A DNA stretch of 64,000 nucleotides from Pseudoips prasinana. Its lineage: Eukaryota > Arthropoda > Insecta > Lepidoptera > Nolidae. This document shows, in pieces, positions 20,288 to 32,636 of this stretch. The stretch covers positions 5,642,001 to 5,706,000 of the forward strand of contig OX621266.1 of NCBI GenBank assembly GCA_951640165.1, given 5' to 3'. The notes below the pieces were generated by a model, which was given only the letters and a program-made list of their open reading frames with translations, searched no databases and was not told the origin of the DNA. Position 1 is the first letter of the stretch; each line of letters begins with the position of its first letter. The position numbers and the translations under genes were made by a program.

Positions 20288-23066
20288 AAACTTGTGTGTA
20301 CTTATGTACACGCGTTAGAAGTTATACTTCTTTGGCGTATGGAAAAAAACACCAAAATAATATTTATTTATTCACACTGTTTAATTGTACCCTTACGAAA
20401 CACGCGTATGAATATTTTTACGATGCGCGCGCACGATGCACGCGCATCGTGCGCGCGCATCGTAAAAATTCACTCTCATACCACCTAGAACTAACTTCAT
20501 GCTGTTAATATTTGGGTGTCGGTGTGCGCGCGCATCGTAAAAATTCACTCTCATACCACCTAGAACTAACTTCATGCTGTTAATATTTGGGTGTCGGTGT
20601 GCGCGCGCATCGTAAAAATTCACTCTCATACCACCTAGAACTAACTTCATGCTGTTAATATTTGGGTGTCGGTGTGCGCGCGCATCGTAAAAATTCACTC
20701 TCATACCACCTAGAACTAACTTCATGCTGTTAATATTTGGGTGTCGGTGTGCGCGCGCATCGTAAAAATTCACTCTCATACCACCTAGAACTAACTTCAT
20801 GCTGTTAATATTTGGGTGTCGGTGTGCGCGCGCATCGTAAAAATTCACTCTCATACCACCTAGAACTAACTTCATGCTGTTAATATTTGGGTGTCGGTGT
20901 GCGCGCGCATCGTAAAAATTCACTCTCATACCACCTAGAACTAACTTCATGCTGTTAATATTTGGGTGTCGGTGTGCGCGCGCATCGTAAAAATTCACTC
21001 TCATACCACCTAGAACTAACTTCATGCTGTTAATATTTGGGTGTCGGTGTGCGCGCGCATCGTAAAAATTCACTCTCATACCACCTAGAACTAACTTCAT
21101 GCTGTTAATATTTGGGTGTCGGTGTGCGCGCGCATCGTAAAAATTCACTCTCATACCACCTAGAACTAACTTCATGCTGTTAATATTTGGGTGTCGGTGT
21201 GCGCGCGCATCGTAAAAATTCACTCTCATACCACCTAGAACTAACTTCATGCTGTTAATATTTGGGTGTCGGTGTGCGCGCGCATCGTAAAAATTCACTC
21301 TCATACCACCTAGAACTAACTTCATGCTGTTAATATTTGGGTGTCGGTGTGCGCGCGCATCGTAAAAATTCACTCTCATACCACCTAGAACTAACTTCAT
21401 GCTGTTAATATTTGGGTGTCGGTGTGCGCGCGTATCGTAAAAATTCACTCTCATACCACCTAGAACTAACTTCATGCTGTTAATATTTGGGTGTCGGTGT
21501 GCGCGCGCATCGTAAAAATTCACTCTCATACCACCTAGAACTAACTTCATGCTGTTAATATTTGGGTGTCGGTGTGCGCGCGCATCGTAAAAATTCACTC
21601 TCATACCACCTAGAACTAACTTCATGCTGTTAATATTTGGGTGTCGGTGTGCGCGCGCATCGTAAAAATTCACTCTCGTACCACCTAGAACTAACTTCAT
21701 GCTGTTAATATTTGGGTGTCGGTGTGCGCGCGCATCGTAAAAATTCACTCTCGTACCACCTAGAACTAACTTCATGCTGTTAATATTTGGGTGTCGGTGT
21801 GCGCGCGCATCGTAAAAATTCACTCTCATACCACCTAGAACTAACTTCATGCTGTTAATATTTGGGTGTCGGTGTGCGCGCGCATCGTAAAAATTCACTC
21901 TCGTACCACCTAGAACTAACTTCATGCTGTTAATATTTGGGTGTCGGTGTGCGCGCGCATCGTAAAAATTCACTCTCATACCACCTAGAACTAACTTCAT
22001 GCTGTTAATATTTGGGTGTCGGTGTGCGCGCGCATCGTAAAAATTCACTCTCATACCACCTAGAACTAACTTCATGCTGTTAATATTTGGGTGTCGGTGT
22101 GCGCGCGCATCGTAAAAATTCACTCTCATACCACCTAGAACTAACTTCATGCTGTTAATATTTGGGTGTCGGTGTGCGCGCGCATCGTAAAAATTCACTC
22201 TCATACCACCTAGAACTAACTTCATGCTGTTAATATTTGGGTGTCGGTGTGCGCGCGCATCGTAAAAATTCACTCTCATACCACCTAGAACTAACTTCAT
22301 GCTGTTAATATTTGGGTGTCGGTGTGCGCGCGTATCGTAAAAATTCACTCTCATACCACCTAGAACTAACTTCATGCTGTTAATATTTGGGTGTCGGTGT
22401 GCGCGCGCATCGTAAAAATTCACTCTCATACCACCTAGAACTAACTTCATGCTGTTAATATTTGGGTGTCGGTGTGCGCGCGCATCGTAAAAATTCACTC
22501 TCATACCACCTAGAACTAACTTCATGCTGTTAATATTTGGGTGTCGGTGTGCGCGCGCATCGTAAAAATTCACTCTCGTACCACCTAGAACTAACTTCAT
22601 GCTGTTAATATTTGGGTGTCGGTGTGCGCGCGCATCGTAAAAATTCACTCTCGTACCACCTAGAACTAACTTCATGCTGTTAATATTTGGGTGTCGGTGT
22701 GCGCGCGCATCGTAAAAATTCACTCTCATACCACCTAGAACTAACTTCATGCTGTTAATATTTGGGTGTCGGTGTGCGCGCGCATCGTAAAAATTCACTC
22801 TCGTACCACCTAGAACTAACTTCATGCTGTTAATATTTGGGTGTCGGTGTGCGCGCGCATCGTAAAAATTCACTCTCATACCACCTAGAACTAACTTCAT
22901 GCTGTTAATATTTGGGTGTCGGTGTGCGCGCGCATCGTAAAAATTCACTCTCATACCACCTAGAACTAACTTTATGCTGTTAATATTTGGGTGTCGGTGT
23001 GCGCGCGCATCGTAAAAATTCACTCTCATCATTTTTCTCCATCGCGCCAAAAGAAGTATAACTTCA
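20288..23066. mobile_element. Satellite-bearing repeat element (large copy)
   Basis: Left end ACTTGTGTGTACTTATGTAC, then GAAGTTATACTTCTTTGGCG; right end CGCGCCAAAAGAAGTATAACTTC. The ends match the short copy at 2840-3136 and the deleted copy at 23966-24138. The interior is the 75-bp array described separately. Confidence 0.8.
20461..23029. repeat. 75-bp tandem array, 34 units, with a 12-unit higher-order duplication
   Basis: CGTAAAAATTCACTCTCATA recurs every 75 bp from 20461 to 23011. Units are almost identical. Variant units (CGCGTATCG at 21431; CTCTCGTACC at about 21675, 21750 and 21900) recur exactly 900 bp later (22331; about 22575, 22650 and 22800), showing a 12-unit block copied in tandem. 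Because 75 is a multiple of 3 and the unit lacks stops on the minus strand, an 885-codon open frame (20393-23050) arises; its 25-residue unit is not recognised and it is judged noncoding. Confidence 0.93.
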
Positions 23067-23227
23067 ATAAAACGATTTCGTAAAGCAAAACGGTTAACGG
23101 TTTAATATGTGCAAACTTATTAGTTATTACGGGTGCAGTTTTGATGTTATTTTTTTTAAGGAATAGGTATTTATTTGTGCAAGAAATTGCAATTTCCATA
23201 GTTAACATTTCTTTGATTATCCGGCTA

Positions 23228-23268
23228 TAAGTTAGCGCTGTGGCTAATCCACAGCGCTAACTTATAGC
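23228..23268. repeat. 17-bp-arm perfect palindrome
   Basis: ATAAGTTAGCGCTGTGG, CTAAT spacer, CCACAGCGCTAACTTAT. 23270-23750 has no recognised gene. Confidence 0.75.
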
Positions 23269-23753
23269 ATAATTTGTAATGTAAATCGGCGTTAATATCG
23301 CGGCTGCAGTTTCACAGGGTGTATAAAATTATTTTTTAAAACCGTTGTCATATTTATTTTATTTAGTAAAATTCTGATTTTTTTAATTGTCACTTTTTGT
23401 TCCCTAGGTACCGTGCAGTGCTTGATGTGGCAAAAAACTCATAGGAATCCTTTTGTTTATTAACAGAATCACCTTAATGTCCAATTACAATTTTACTATC
23501 TAAATACGTTGCATTAAATCTGCTCATTCCCAAACGGTTTTATCATTAATATAGTCAGAAACTTTATAATATGCATTGCTACACAATTTGGATTTAATTT
23601 ATTGTTTTACATTTGTTGATTTACAGTTTTCTGATGTAATATATAACTAGTTATTTGCTCTATGTAAAGCTGTAATAGGGTATTTTAAGATGGCAATTGG
23701 AAAATATCCAGACGGAGTGAAGATCCACAATTTTTTAAGTAATACTGTAATGA

Positions 23754-23955
23754 CTGCACGTGTGGCGCAGCGGCTAAGATAGTCGCCTCGCCGTTTCGTG
23801 TCCCGGGTTCGAATCCCGCGCAGGACAACTATTTGTGTGACCCATAAAGTTGTTCTGAGTCTGGATGTACTTTGTGTCGGTGTAATCATATGTTTGTAAA
23901 ATACCCCGCGACACAGGGATTAAATTCCCTAGTGCGGGCGTTGTCTTTAAAAAAG
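23754..23955 (+). mobile_element. tRNA-derived SINE, family C (best copy)
   Basis: GCACGTGTGGCGCAGCGGCT head, B box GGTTCGAATCCCGCG, body TACCCCGCGACACAGGGATT, tail GGGCGTTGTCTTTAAAAAAG. Confidence 0.85.
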
Positions 23956-23965
23956 AAAAAAAAAC

Positions 23966-24138
23966 TTGTGTGTACTTATGTACACGCGTTATAAGTTATA
24001 CTTCTTAATATACAACTTGAACATAGTTATCAATTTTCATACCACCTAGAACTAACGTCATGCTGTTATTTTTACGATGCGTAAAAATTCACACTCATCA
24101 TTTTTCTCCATCGCTCCAAAAGAAGTATAACTTCAAAA
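23966..24138. mobile_element. Deleted copy of the satellite-bearing element
   Basis: Same left end (CTTGTGTGTACTTATGTACA) and right end (CCAAAAGAAGTATAACTTC) as 20288-23066, with only one partial satellite unit (CCACCTAGAACTAACGTCAT). Confidence 0.75.
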
Positions 24139-24285
24139 ATGAATATCACTGTAATTGCTCTTCGGCATTGTGATGATAATGAATGTTATGAAAATGAATT
24201 AAATTGTCTTGATAGCGTTATATATAAATGTTTCTATACAACCAAGCTGAAGATGAAAGGTTATTGTATAATAAACGACATATAC

Positions 24286-25532
24286 AACACACAATACACG
24301 CACACAATACACACACCACACGCAACACACCACACACCACACACACCCACACACACCACACACACTCACACACACCAAACACACCACACACACACACCAC
24401 ACACACACACATAATACACTAAACATACAATACACAATACACAACATGCAACACAACACAATACACACACAATAAACACACAATACATACAAGACACCAC
24501 ACACACACCACACACACTACACACAATACACACACAATACACGCACAATACACACACACCACACAACACACCACACACCACACACACACACACACTCACA
24601 CACACCACACAAACACCACAGACACACACACCACACACACATAAAACACACACAAACACACAATACACGCACAATACACACACACAGTAAACACCACTTA
24701 CAACACACACACACCAACCACACACACACACTTACCCACACATACACACACACTTACCCACACATACACACACACAATACACGCACAATACACACACAAT
24801 ACACACAACACACACACACACCACACACATAAAACACAATTCACAACACAACACAATACACACGCAATACACAACACAATTCACACACAATACACACAAC
24901 ACGCAAACCACACCCACACACACCACACACCCACACCCACACAAGACACACCCACACAGACACGCACCACACACACACACACATACACACACACACACAC
25001 CACACACACACCCCACACACACACACCACACACCCACATAATACACTACACATACAATACACAATACACAACATACAACACAACACATTACATACCAGAC
25101 ACCACACACACACCACACACACCCACACACACTACACACAATACACACACAATACACGCACAATACACACACACCACACACCACACACACACCACATACA
25201 CTCACACACACCAAACAAACACCACAGACACACACCACACACACACATAATACACTACACATACAATACACAATACACAACATACATCACAACACAATGC
25301 ACACACAATACATACCAGACACCACACACACAGAAACACACAAACACACACACACACCCACACATACACAATACACGCACAATACACACACAATACACAC
25401 AACACACACACCACATCCACACAACACGCCACACACCACACACACCCGCACACACCACACACACTCACACACACAACACACACCACACACACACACACAC
25501 ACACACCACACACACTCACGACACACACACAT
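24286..25532. repeat. 1.25-kb CA-rich microsatellite domain
   Basis: Almost only ACAC, CCACAC and AATACAC words on the plus strand. A longer block (ATAATACACTACACATACAA and following) recurs near 24412, 25037 and 25247, so amplification also happened above the dinucleotide level. Long open frames on both strands are composition artefacts. Confidence 0.95.
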
Positions 25533-25533
25533 A

Positions 25534-26150
25534 ATAAAAATAAAATAAAATAAAATAAATAAAATAATAAAATAAATAAAAAAGGTTTTTATTCACGTAG
25601 ACTTTAAAAAAGCGCTTGTAAATAGTCAGAACATGTTTGTAGTAATATAGTTGTATACATTAGATATTATTTCTAGTAACATAGATATTTAGGTACATAT
25701 TGTATGAAAACATTTATAAAATTTATTTTATTACAGCAATGATATTTAGCTAGCTCGTATCAAGTTATTGTCAAGAGATTATGTTTAATTATCTAGTTTA
25801 AGTCTAAAATTTTTACTACATATTGTCAATGGTTCTGTCTAAATTAAAGGTATTATTATTATGACGGACCTTGTGTTAATAACGACGGTCGCGCTTTAAT
25901 GCTACCACCGGATCCAATGCGCCCGAACTGAGAAGACCCAGCGAAACAAACTCAGTGGGTTCATCTACTACCGGTTTCAACACGACCCAGTTGAGACGGT
26001 CCGGCGAAACATACTCAAGCGGGCATGAACACGGGATTTGGTCCAATTAGAGTAATTATTTAGTAGGCAAACACAATATATGCTCGATCGGTTGTCTGAA
26101 TGCTTATTATTTTAGATTATATTTAGGTATACAAAAGAAAAACTTCGAAA
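25534..26150 (-). mobile_element. LINE 3' UTR family E (copy 2)
   Basis: Starts with a (AAAAT)n run and GGTTTTTATTCACGTAGAC; contains CCGAACTGAGAAGACCCAGC. It is near-identical to 49484-50048 and continues as at 51487-51600. The following 26151-26386 belongs to the same LINE. Confidence 0.75.
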
Positions 26151-26386
26151 CAATAACATTATTCATTTTGAGACAGAGTCAATAATTTTAAATTAAGTAT
26201 ATGATAGCAATCATTCATCACATCACAAGATAGTTCACATAACACATTTATATAAAACAATTGAACAAAGAATATCTATTTCATATTTTTCATTAATAAG
26301 TTCTATGTCTAGAATTTTGCTAGAGAAGCGGTTTATATTTTGATGTGATAGAATTAGAAAGTTATCACACTTCTCTATTATCATGC

Positions 26387-26803
26387 TTACATGTTTAAAC
26401 TACTAACTAAATTGATTTTAATAACATTACTAAAAGATGGTATAAAAAGTGACTTCGTCATACTACTTATGACTGAGTTAATATGTGCCGCTACTAAAGT
26501 TGCAAGTATGTTCAAAAATTTTCTTGAGACAGTAACTGTACTCATGGTTACCCTACAAGAATCTATAAAACTATTTGTGTCCAAAAATATAAATTTATTA
26601 CTATAATGGCTAACCAAAAACTGTAGGTGCATATTTAGCTTGTGGATATAATTATTTGTACTATCAGGCACATTGGACACATAGGGGAAGGCACACAATA
26701 TTATCTTATTACATTCTAATTCTAACATCTTAGTGAAACTATCTGTAATGTCTTTTTTCTTTAAGTTCTTACAAGTTCTTACACTACATATACAACACAC
26801 CAT
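26387..26803 (-). pseudogene. Probable LINE ORF1 fragment (esterase-like)
   Basis: 138 codons open on the minus strand (IILCAFPYVSNVPDSTNNY, then NKFIFLDTNSFID). The pattern resembles the SGNH-esterase-like domain found in ORF1 of some insect LINEs, and it lies directly upstream of a LINE 3' UTR. No start or catalytic Ser block is visible, so it is probably truncated. Alternative: an unrelated chance ORF. Confidence 0.4.
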
Positions 26804-28779
26804 AACTGAATTATTAACTGGGTTAATAGCAGTTAACTATTTACCTGATGTTAAAGCCCTTATAGGGTTAGTCTTGAATACATGTACCTACTATCAGTGG
26901 AAGAGAAAACTGATGTCTTGTTTGTTTAAGACCGGTCACTGACAGTCTTATTTAGTTCTCTATGGAAGATAGTAGAGGCTATTCTACAACAGCAAACATG
27001 ACGTGCTGTGTTTAGGATTAACCGGAAATATTAAGTTTCATAATGATGTCTTGGTACTTAAGGCTGGCCGGCAAAGCAGTCTTCAAAGGGTCTATGGAAG
27101 ATTAGTAGAACCTTTACAAAAGTTCCAATGATGTTATTATGCAACATCTCTACCTACCATGTTGAAGATCAAGAGATCATTGATTTTTGACAAGAATCAC
27201 AAATGATTTAATAACACACCTTCAAAGTATTGATTATACTAATATTGACTCAGTTAATAGTCACATAAGTGGTTCCAATTAGAATCATATTCAGATTTTC
27301 TTACTGATATTGAATGCTTTCATATCAAGCAGTCATTACTTGGGTAATGAATACAAAGAACTAAATCTTCACAAGTGATACAAGATAGTATTACTTATAC
27401 AATTGATGTTGAAGTTCAAGAATTGTTGAACCTTGACAGGAATGCGAAGTTCCTTGAGCAGATGACTCAAATAATAATAATACAATGATGAAGTATTATT
27501 ATGGGTTGACTTTGTTAACAGTCAAACCAGTGGTTGCGATTAGAACCATTCTCAAATTAACTTGCTTATATTGAATAAGCTTTTTGAAGATATTACAACA
27601 TTGGAGAATCCAATAAGTTACTTATGAAAAATTAAGGCTTCTGTGTTATTACATAAGGTTAATTATAAATATTATCCATATATAAATGTTTTCCTTGATA
27701 TAATATATATATATATTATGAACTAGAGTCATATATATTTTTGTAATAAGTAAGTAAAGGATAGGGTAGTCAAAAGAATAAGCCCTCTCATGTCTCTTGT
27801 TTTCAAAGGACATTGACTAAGACTAACAACCCACACAGACCTTTCTGTAATTAGAATAAAAGAGTATCCCTGTTAAGGACATTTGCAGTCCGGAGCGCGG
27901 AAGGAGTCTTGACCCTATGGAGCCGAAGACTATTGTATCTCGCGGGGTTGCTTTGGGCGAGTGCCATAGCCGCAAATAAAATAATATTGAATATTATGAT
28001 ATTCTAGTATAATCTATAAACAAGCTAGAATAATCTGGAAAAGATATAAAGTCAATCTCAACAATATTTTAAGGAAAACATATATACTATGGCTGAATTA
28101 AACTATTATATTTCAAGATGTGTGAATTTAAACAACCAATTCATTTAGGAAACATACATATAATCTAATTAGACAATATCAACAAGACATTCATTCAATA
28201 GGACTTATCAAATAACATAATATCCTTTATGAAAATAAGTTATACTCCAATAAGAAGTAGTATGAAACCTTTATGTTTATCAGAGAAATTATAGAATTAA
28301 AACTACATATTTATGGTCTTATATATTGAAATAAAGTTCTAATAAGATTTTAGATAACATTATGGTAATTAATTTAGGGTAAACTAGGCTTCATTAGTTC
28401 AGTCACTCTTGTACAATTACATAAGTTTAGAAAGTTTATTTATGATTAGGATAAAGTCTATATAGGATTGATTGGTTTGTTCTCCTTTTCAAAAAGTTCT
28501 TGGTTTACTATGTGCAACATAGGTTCCTACCATACTAGACGAATCACTGGCCAATTTAAATCAACTTGTTTCAATCAAATCCAGCAAGAATATAAATTCA
28601 TGATTTAAGTTAAGAAAATTTAGGATCATATTAGTATCAAGGAGTATTCCTTATTAGACACATAAGAGTTAGGTTCAGTTAGATATTAAATTGTATGCCT
28701 TTAGTTAGGATGATCAGGTTCAATGATAGGGTATACATCAAAAAAAAAAGAATTTAGAACAAGGGGGTAGGGTGGGTAG
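26804..28779. other. No recognised gene
   Basis: AT-rich. It contains two related blocks (near 27240-27350 and 27440-27600, each with TGACT..GTTAA.AGTCA followed by GTGGTT), a TA run at 27700-27720, and a short GC-richer block at 27880-27970 (GGAGCGCGGAAGGAGTCTTG). Nothing assignable. Confidence 0.5.
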
Positions 28780-28932
28780 GTACAGACTTAAGTCAAAGTC
28801 GGTATTTATAAAGCAACCTTCGAATCCCTCTGAGTGGATGCTTAGCAAATGCTAAGTCCACAAAATCGACGACTTAGTAAAAAAACTTACACTATAAGCC
28901 AAATAAAAATAAAGTAGTCAAAAATATACTTC
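28780..28932. repeat. Isolated copy of the palindrome-arm repeat (X)
   Basis: GAGTGGATGCTTAGCAAATG and AAAATCGACGACTTAGTAAA, then AATAAAGTAGTCAAAAATAT, are identical to 47342-47490, the inner part of the 1.6-kb palindrome. Confidence 0.8.
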
Positions 28933-29044
28933 ACATATTTAAAAATAATTTAATTTAGAGTATAAAATTGCCATTTATTGAATAAAATATTTACAAATTA
29001 TATAAAATTGTACTATTATTATTATTAAAATATAATATTATTAT

Positions 29045-29235
29045 TCATGACTCAATGTCGGAGTCGCTGTCACATTCAACATCTTCTGGCTGAATTGTAG
29101 GGCTATTTTGGTAGTTATCTCCACTGCACGTTCCACAGGTACTATTACAAAACAGACCAATTTTTCTGCATCCGCAAGACGCTCCATATCCTTTTTTGCA
29201 GTTTAGTAATATATATTTATGTATCCAATAGCTCT
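29045..29235 (-). CDS. Cys-rich terminal exon, CXC-like (probably transposon-derived)
   Basis: On the minus strand a pyrimidine-rich acceptor (CACATTTTTTAG, ends 29236) is followed by an open stretch with CKKGYGASCGCRKIGLFC, then CNSTCGTCSGDN. It finishes with an acidic tail (ECDSDSDIES) and TGA at 29045-29047. The C-x-C-R-K-x-G-L-x-C spacing resembles tesmin/CXC-type zinc-binding motifs, also seen at C-termini of proteins carried by arthropod mobile elements. It abuts a fragment of repeat X, which suggests it belongs to that element. Other exons were not found; function not assigned. Confidence 0.45.
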
Positions 29236-30108
29236 AAAAAATGTGTTGAATTAAAAATTCCACTATACATAATCTATCAGTTAATTTTATTATCAATGGC
29301 TTTTTCGTTGGCCCCTTCACACAAATGTGTTATATATACATATAAGAACGTTGGTATGTATTCATGCCTACGTTTCCAAAATATATGAGCCATATTATGT
29401 ATATATATACACATTACAATAGTTGGGGGTCTCTATTATACTGCGTACTTTAGCATTTCTCCAAAAGAAAATTTCAGTTACTAATCAGAAAAAAATATGG
29501 TAAGTTTTTGGACCATAACTCCTTAAATGTTCATGCTATCACAATCCAGTCAGGGTGGCCTAATAATAAATTCGATGTGGTTAATGGAGCTGACCCTCTC
29601 AAGCGTCTCCCAGTCAAAAACCGTCCAGAGTCGAGGTTCTAACCCCAAAGGGAGTGCCCCCCAGCGCGGGTACTTAGTTGTTAGTGCTAGACGGCTCTAG
29701 CCCGGTAAAGCAGTGAAAGCCTCCAAATGAACTATACTGGGTGTTAATATAAAATTTTGTAAAATTAGGTTTCCTCATGAACTACACTTCATCATTCATC
29801 ATATAAAGTTTGTGGATAAAGAGAAAAGGAAAAAGGAAAAATTGTGTCTGTTAAGAAGTTGACAACACCTACCTAGGTAGGTGTTGTCAACTTCTTAACA
29901 GAAACAATTTTTGTAAATTTGTTTATTTTTCAATAGCAATAAACGTTAACGAATAGTAAGTTTGTGGCACGATAACAGTGGGTTTATGGCATATCCAAGG
30001 CATAAAATAATAAGTATATAACAATTTTGATTACGGCATAGACAAATATAAAATCGATTTCAACTTTTCTATATGACAACCAAAATTCGAACCAAACTTA
30101 TATTATAA
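29236..30108. other. No recognised gene; contains a perfect palindrome
   Basis: A perfect inverted repeat centred on ACCTAGGT (arms GTTAAGAAGTTGACAACACC) lies at about 29846-29903. A GC-richer block at 29560-29720 was not assignable. Confidence 0.5.
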
Positions 30109-31251
30109 TATGGTGATCCAGTAGAGAAATATGTATTAATTTCATCAACAAGGATTCTTTCGAAAACATTTTGGCGTATATCGCGCGCTTCGTACTACAA
30201 CAAAGCTAAAAAGTTCCTAAAAACCATTTTTGGAACTTTAAGCGAAGAAGACGCCATAAAATACGATGAAGTTTTAACTTCTGTAAACCAGAACGAGAGA
30301 AAACTAGCTTCGCTTGTTAAGGAAAATATTTTACTGACATCATCAACTTTAGTTAGCTATAACCAAACAATACACAAAATTCGAATTAATGAAGATATTT
30401 TAAACTCTGCTATCGACGAGCTCTCTGTAAATATCAAAAACATAAGTAATGTTTCTAATGAGTTACTTATTAAAAATAAATTAAACAATATTCTAATCCG
30501 CCTCGAAACCTCTCTACTTACACTATCATTCCAATTAGAAGATATAACAAACGCCGTGTTGCTAAGTAGCAGAAACGTCATTCACCCATCTATAATAACA
30601 CCAATAGGACTATACCGAGAACTCGCCGATACCCACTTGCACCTCCACGCAGGTGTTAGCCTACCTGTAAGTTTAGAATTAAGTAAAATGTATATTATTT
30701 TAAGTATGTCACATGTATTTTCTTACTTTTATAATAATAAGATTGTGTTTGTATTAAAATAACCGCTGGTTAATCCGGAAGAGTATTTCGTATACCGTAA
30801 CTTACCCTTACCTATTCCGCATGACACCCTGAAGCCTAATACCTATAGTGTAATCATACCTAGCAGTAATTTTATAGCAATGACCAAAGACAAAACACGC
30901 TATTCTTCACTAAACGACCTAGATAAGTGTGAAAGTGGCAACCCTGAGAATTACATTTGTGATATCCCTAATGTGTTATCGTCAGCGGAAAATCCAAACT
31001 GTGAAAGTGAACTTATCACACGTGTAGTTACATCCTTACCGAAACAATGTGAAACTAAATCTTTATTCGGAAATATAAACATTTGGACTGTTTTAAATCA
31101 AAATAAGTGGATTTATGTACAATCGGAAACTACAAGATTAACAATAGAATGTGGAAATAAAATGTACAATAAAAACATTCTCGGTACCGGTATACTTACG
31201 ATTCGGGCCACAGCACTGGGGGCCTTCGGCGGCCGTAAAGACGGATTATAA
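30109..31251 (+). pseudogene. env: Insect endogenous-retrovirus Env (F-like) fragment
   Basis: The plus-strand frame from 30109 is open to an in-frame TAA at 30760-30762 and continues in the same frame to TAA at 31249. Order of features: KFLKTIFGTLSEED near 30200-30250, a long heptad-like Asn/Leu-rich helix region (30260-30560), an HPSIITP motif, then after the stop a Cys-rich part with IWTVLNQNKWIYV. This layout matches Env proteins of insect errantivirus-like elements and the related baculovirus F family (membrane fusion proteins). The signal/N-terminal part and the C-terminal membrane anchor are absent; the last 15 or so codons look like unrelated sequence. No LTR, gag or pol was seen around it. 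Non-functional remnant. Confidence 0.7.
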
Positions 31252-31639
31252 ATGAGAGTGTAATCACATGCATGGGATAACTAATCACGTGTTAAGGGGC
31301 CAACGCGATCCTTTTCGCTGAGGAACCTACCCTAGCTATGCTGTGACTTTCTCTAGCTCTATATACAGTCCACGCTTTTATTTATCATACCCAGTAAGAC
31401 CCTTAAGGTCGTACCGGTTTTTATATTTCCCTTTTGGCTCTATGGTCTAAGGGGTGGGATATATACCTGGTATGGATGCTCAGACACGCCTTTCGATGGA
31501 GAGTTGTCTTCTTTGATCAGCATGTAGCATTTCTTCTCACTGTTAAATTGTCTTACAATGTTGCTGCTACATGACTGGCTTATGAGTATTAAACAATCTG
31601 AAAGTTGTAGAAAATTAATTAAACTTTAATTTTCATTTT
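31252..31639. other. No recognised gene
   Basis: Contains AAGGGGCCAACGCGATCC, partly echoed as GTTGGCCCCTT near 29310. Not assigned. Confidence 0.4.
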
Positions 31640-31790
31640 GAATGCATTGCGTCTTAAATGCGTTTAGAAATATTGAATGGATTGTATAAATTCAAGTCTC
31701 AGAACCACGGTGCGGTGGCGGAGCGGTCACGCACATGGGGCCGGATGCCCGTGGTCGTGGGTTCGATTCTTCCTAAAAATAATAAATGAA
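31640..31790 (+). mobile_element. tRNA-like SINE, family F
   Basis: GGTGGCGGAGCGGTCACGCA (A-box region) and GTGGGTTCGATTCTTCC (B box). A related head is inside each inverted composite copy (31990-32095 and 57065-57165). Confidence 0.6.
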
Positions 31791-32381
31791 ATCATAGTTC
31801 AAACAATAACAACTATGATTTAATAAATATTCAAAAATTAATAATTATTGATATAATGGTAATATGAATGATTAAAGCGCCATCTGTTGGAATTGTTCCA
31901 TCTAAGTATTGATATTCCAGCCGTTGTTAGCCGTGTAGGTTTCGGTAAGATGGCGTTAAAAGCGTCTTAAATACGTTAAGAAATATTGAATGGATTGTAT
32001 AAATTCAAGTCTCAGAACCACGGTGCGGTTAACGCACATGGGACCGTATACCCCGGGGTCGTGGGTTTGATTCCCGCCCGCACTTAAATTTGTAAAATTG
32101 ATTTTAAAGATGTCTGTAAAATTGTTTTCAATAATAATATCATTTATGTTTGAATGTGTTACATATTATTGAAATATGACGACGTCGCCAGTACATTGGC
32201 AAACAACAAGTGCAGCGAGCAAGTGAATAGCTACAGCTACATCAGTCGCTAGTGTCGCTACCCACCGTTTGCTGTAATTTCAATATAAAAGGTGGTCAAC
32301 AAGCGTCCCTCCTATACCGTCCGTTTGCTGTCGACAGCTGTTTAGCCTCGCTGGGCCTCGCCCTTAGGAGCGTCTCACCTG

Positions 32382-32636
32382 GTGTGGCCGGACCGCTCGA
32401 CAACACGTAAAAATAGTGGATGGAAGGTCAGGCACGCCCAGAAGCCAACAACAGAGGTCACGCCAAATAGCTATAACCCACCCCCCATAAAAAGGGGGGT
32501 ATCATTCTACATTATCTTCTCCCTTGGGATACGAACACAACGACCGTCCCGTTATTTAGCGGGACGCGCATTGACACCTCCGGCAGGGGGCAATAGCCCC
32601 GGAACGGAGTCCTCCGTCCCCATTGAGGTGGTGTGA
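32382..32636 (+). pseudogene. GC-rich LINE-like leader block with short ORF
   Basis: 84 codons open (RYLAGRALTPPAGGNSPGT); the same ORF is kept in the inverted copy (56533-56787, minus) with a handful of substitutions. The style resembles 5' regions of R1-clade LINEs. No domain. Confidence 0.35.

Noticed and set aside
20393..23050. 885-codon repetitive protein gene
   Set aside because: The open frame follows from a 75-bp stop-free unit; no start context, signal or known repeat family is visible.
24199..25548. Cys/Val-rich and His/Thr-rich ORFs in the CA tract
   Set aside because: Pure composition effect of a (CA)n-rich sequence on both strands.
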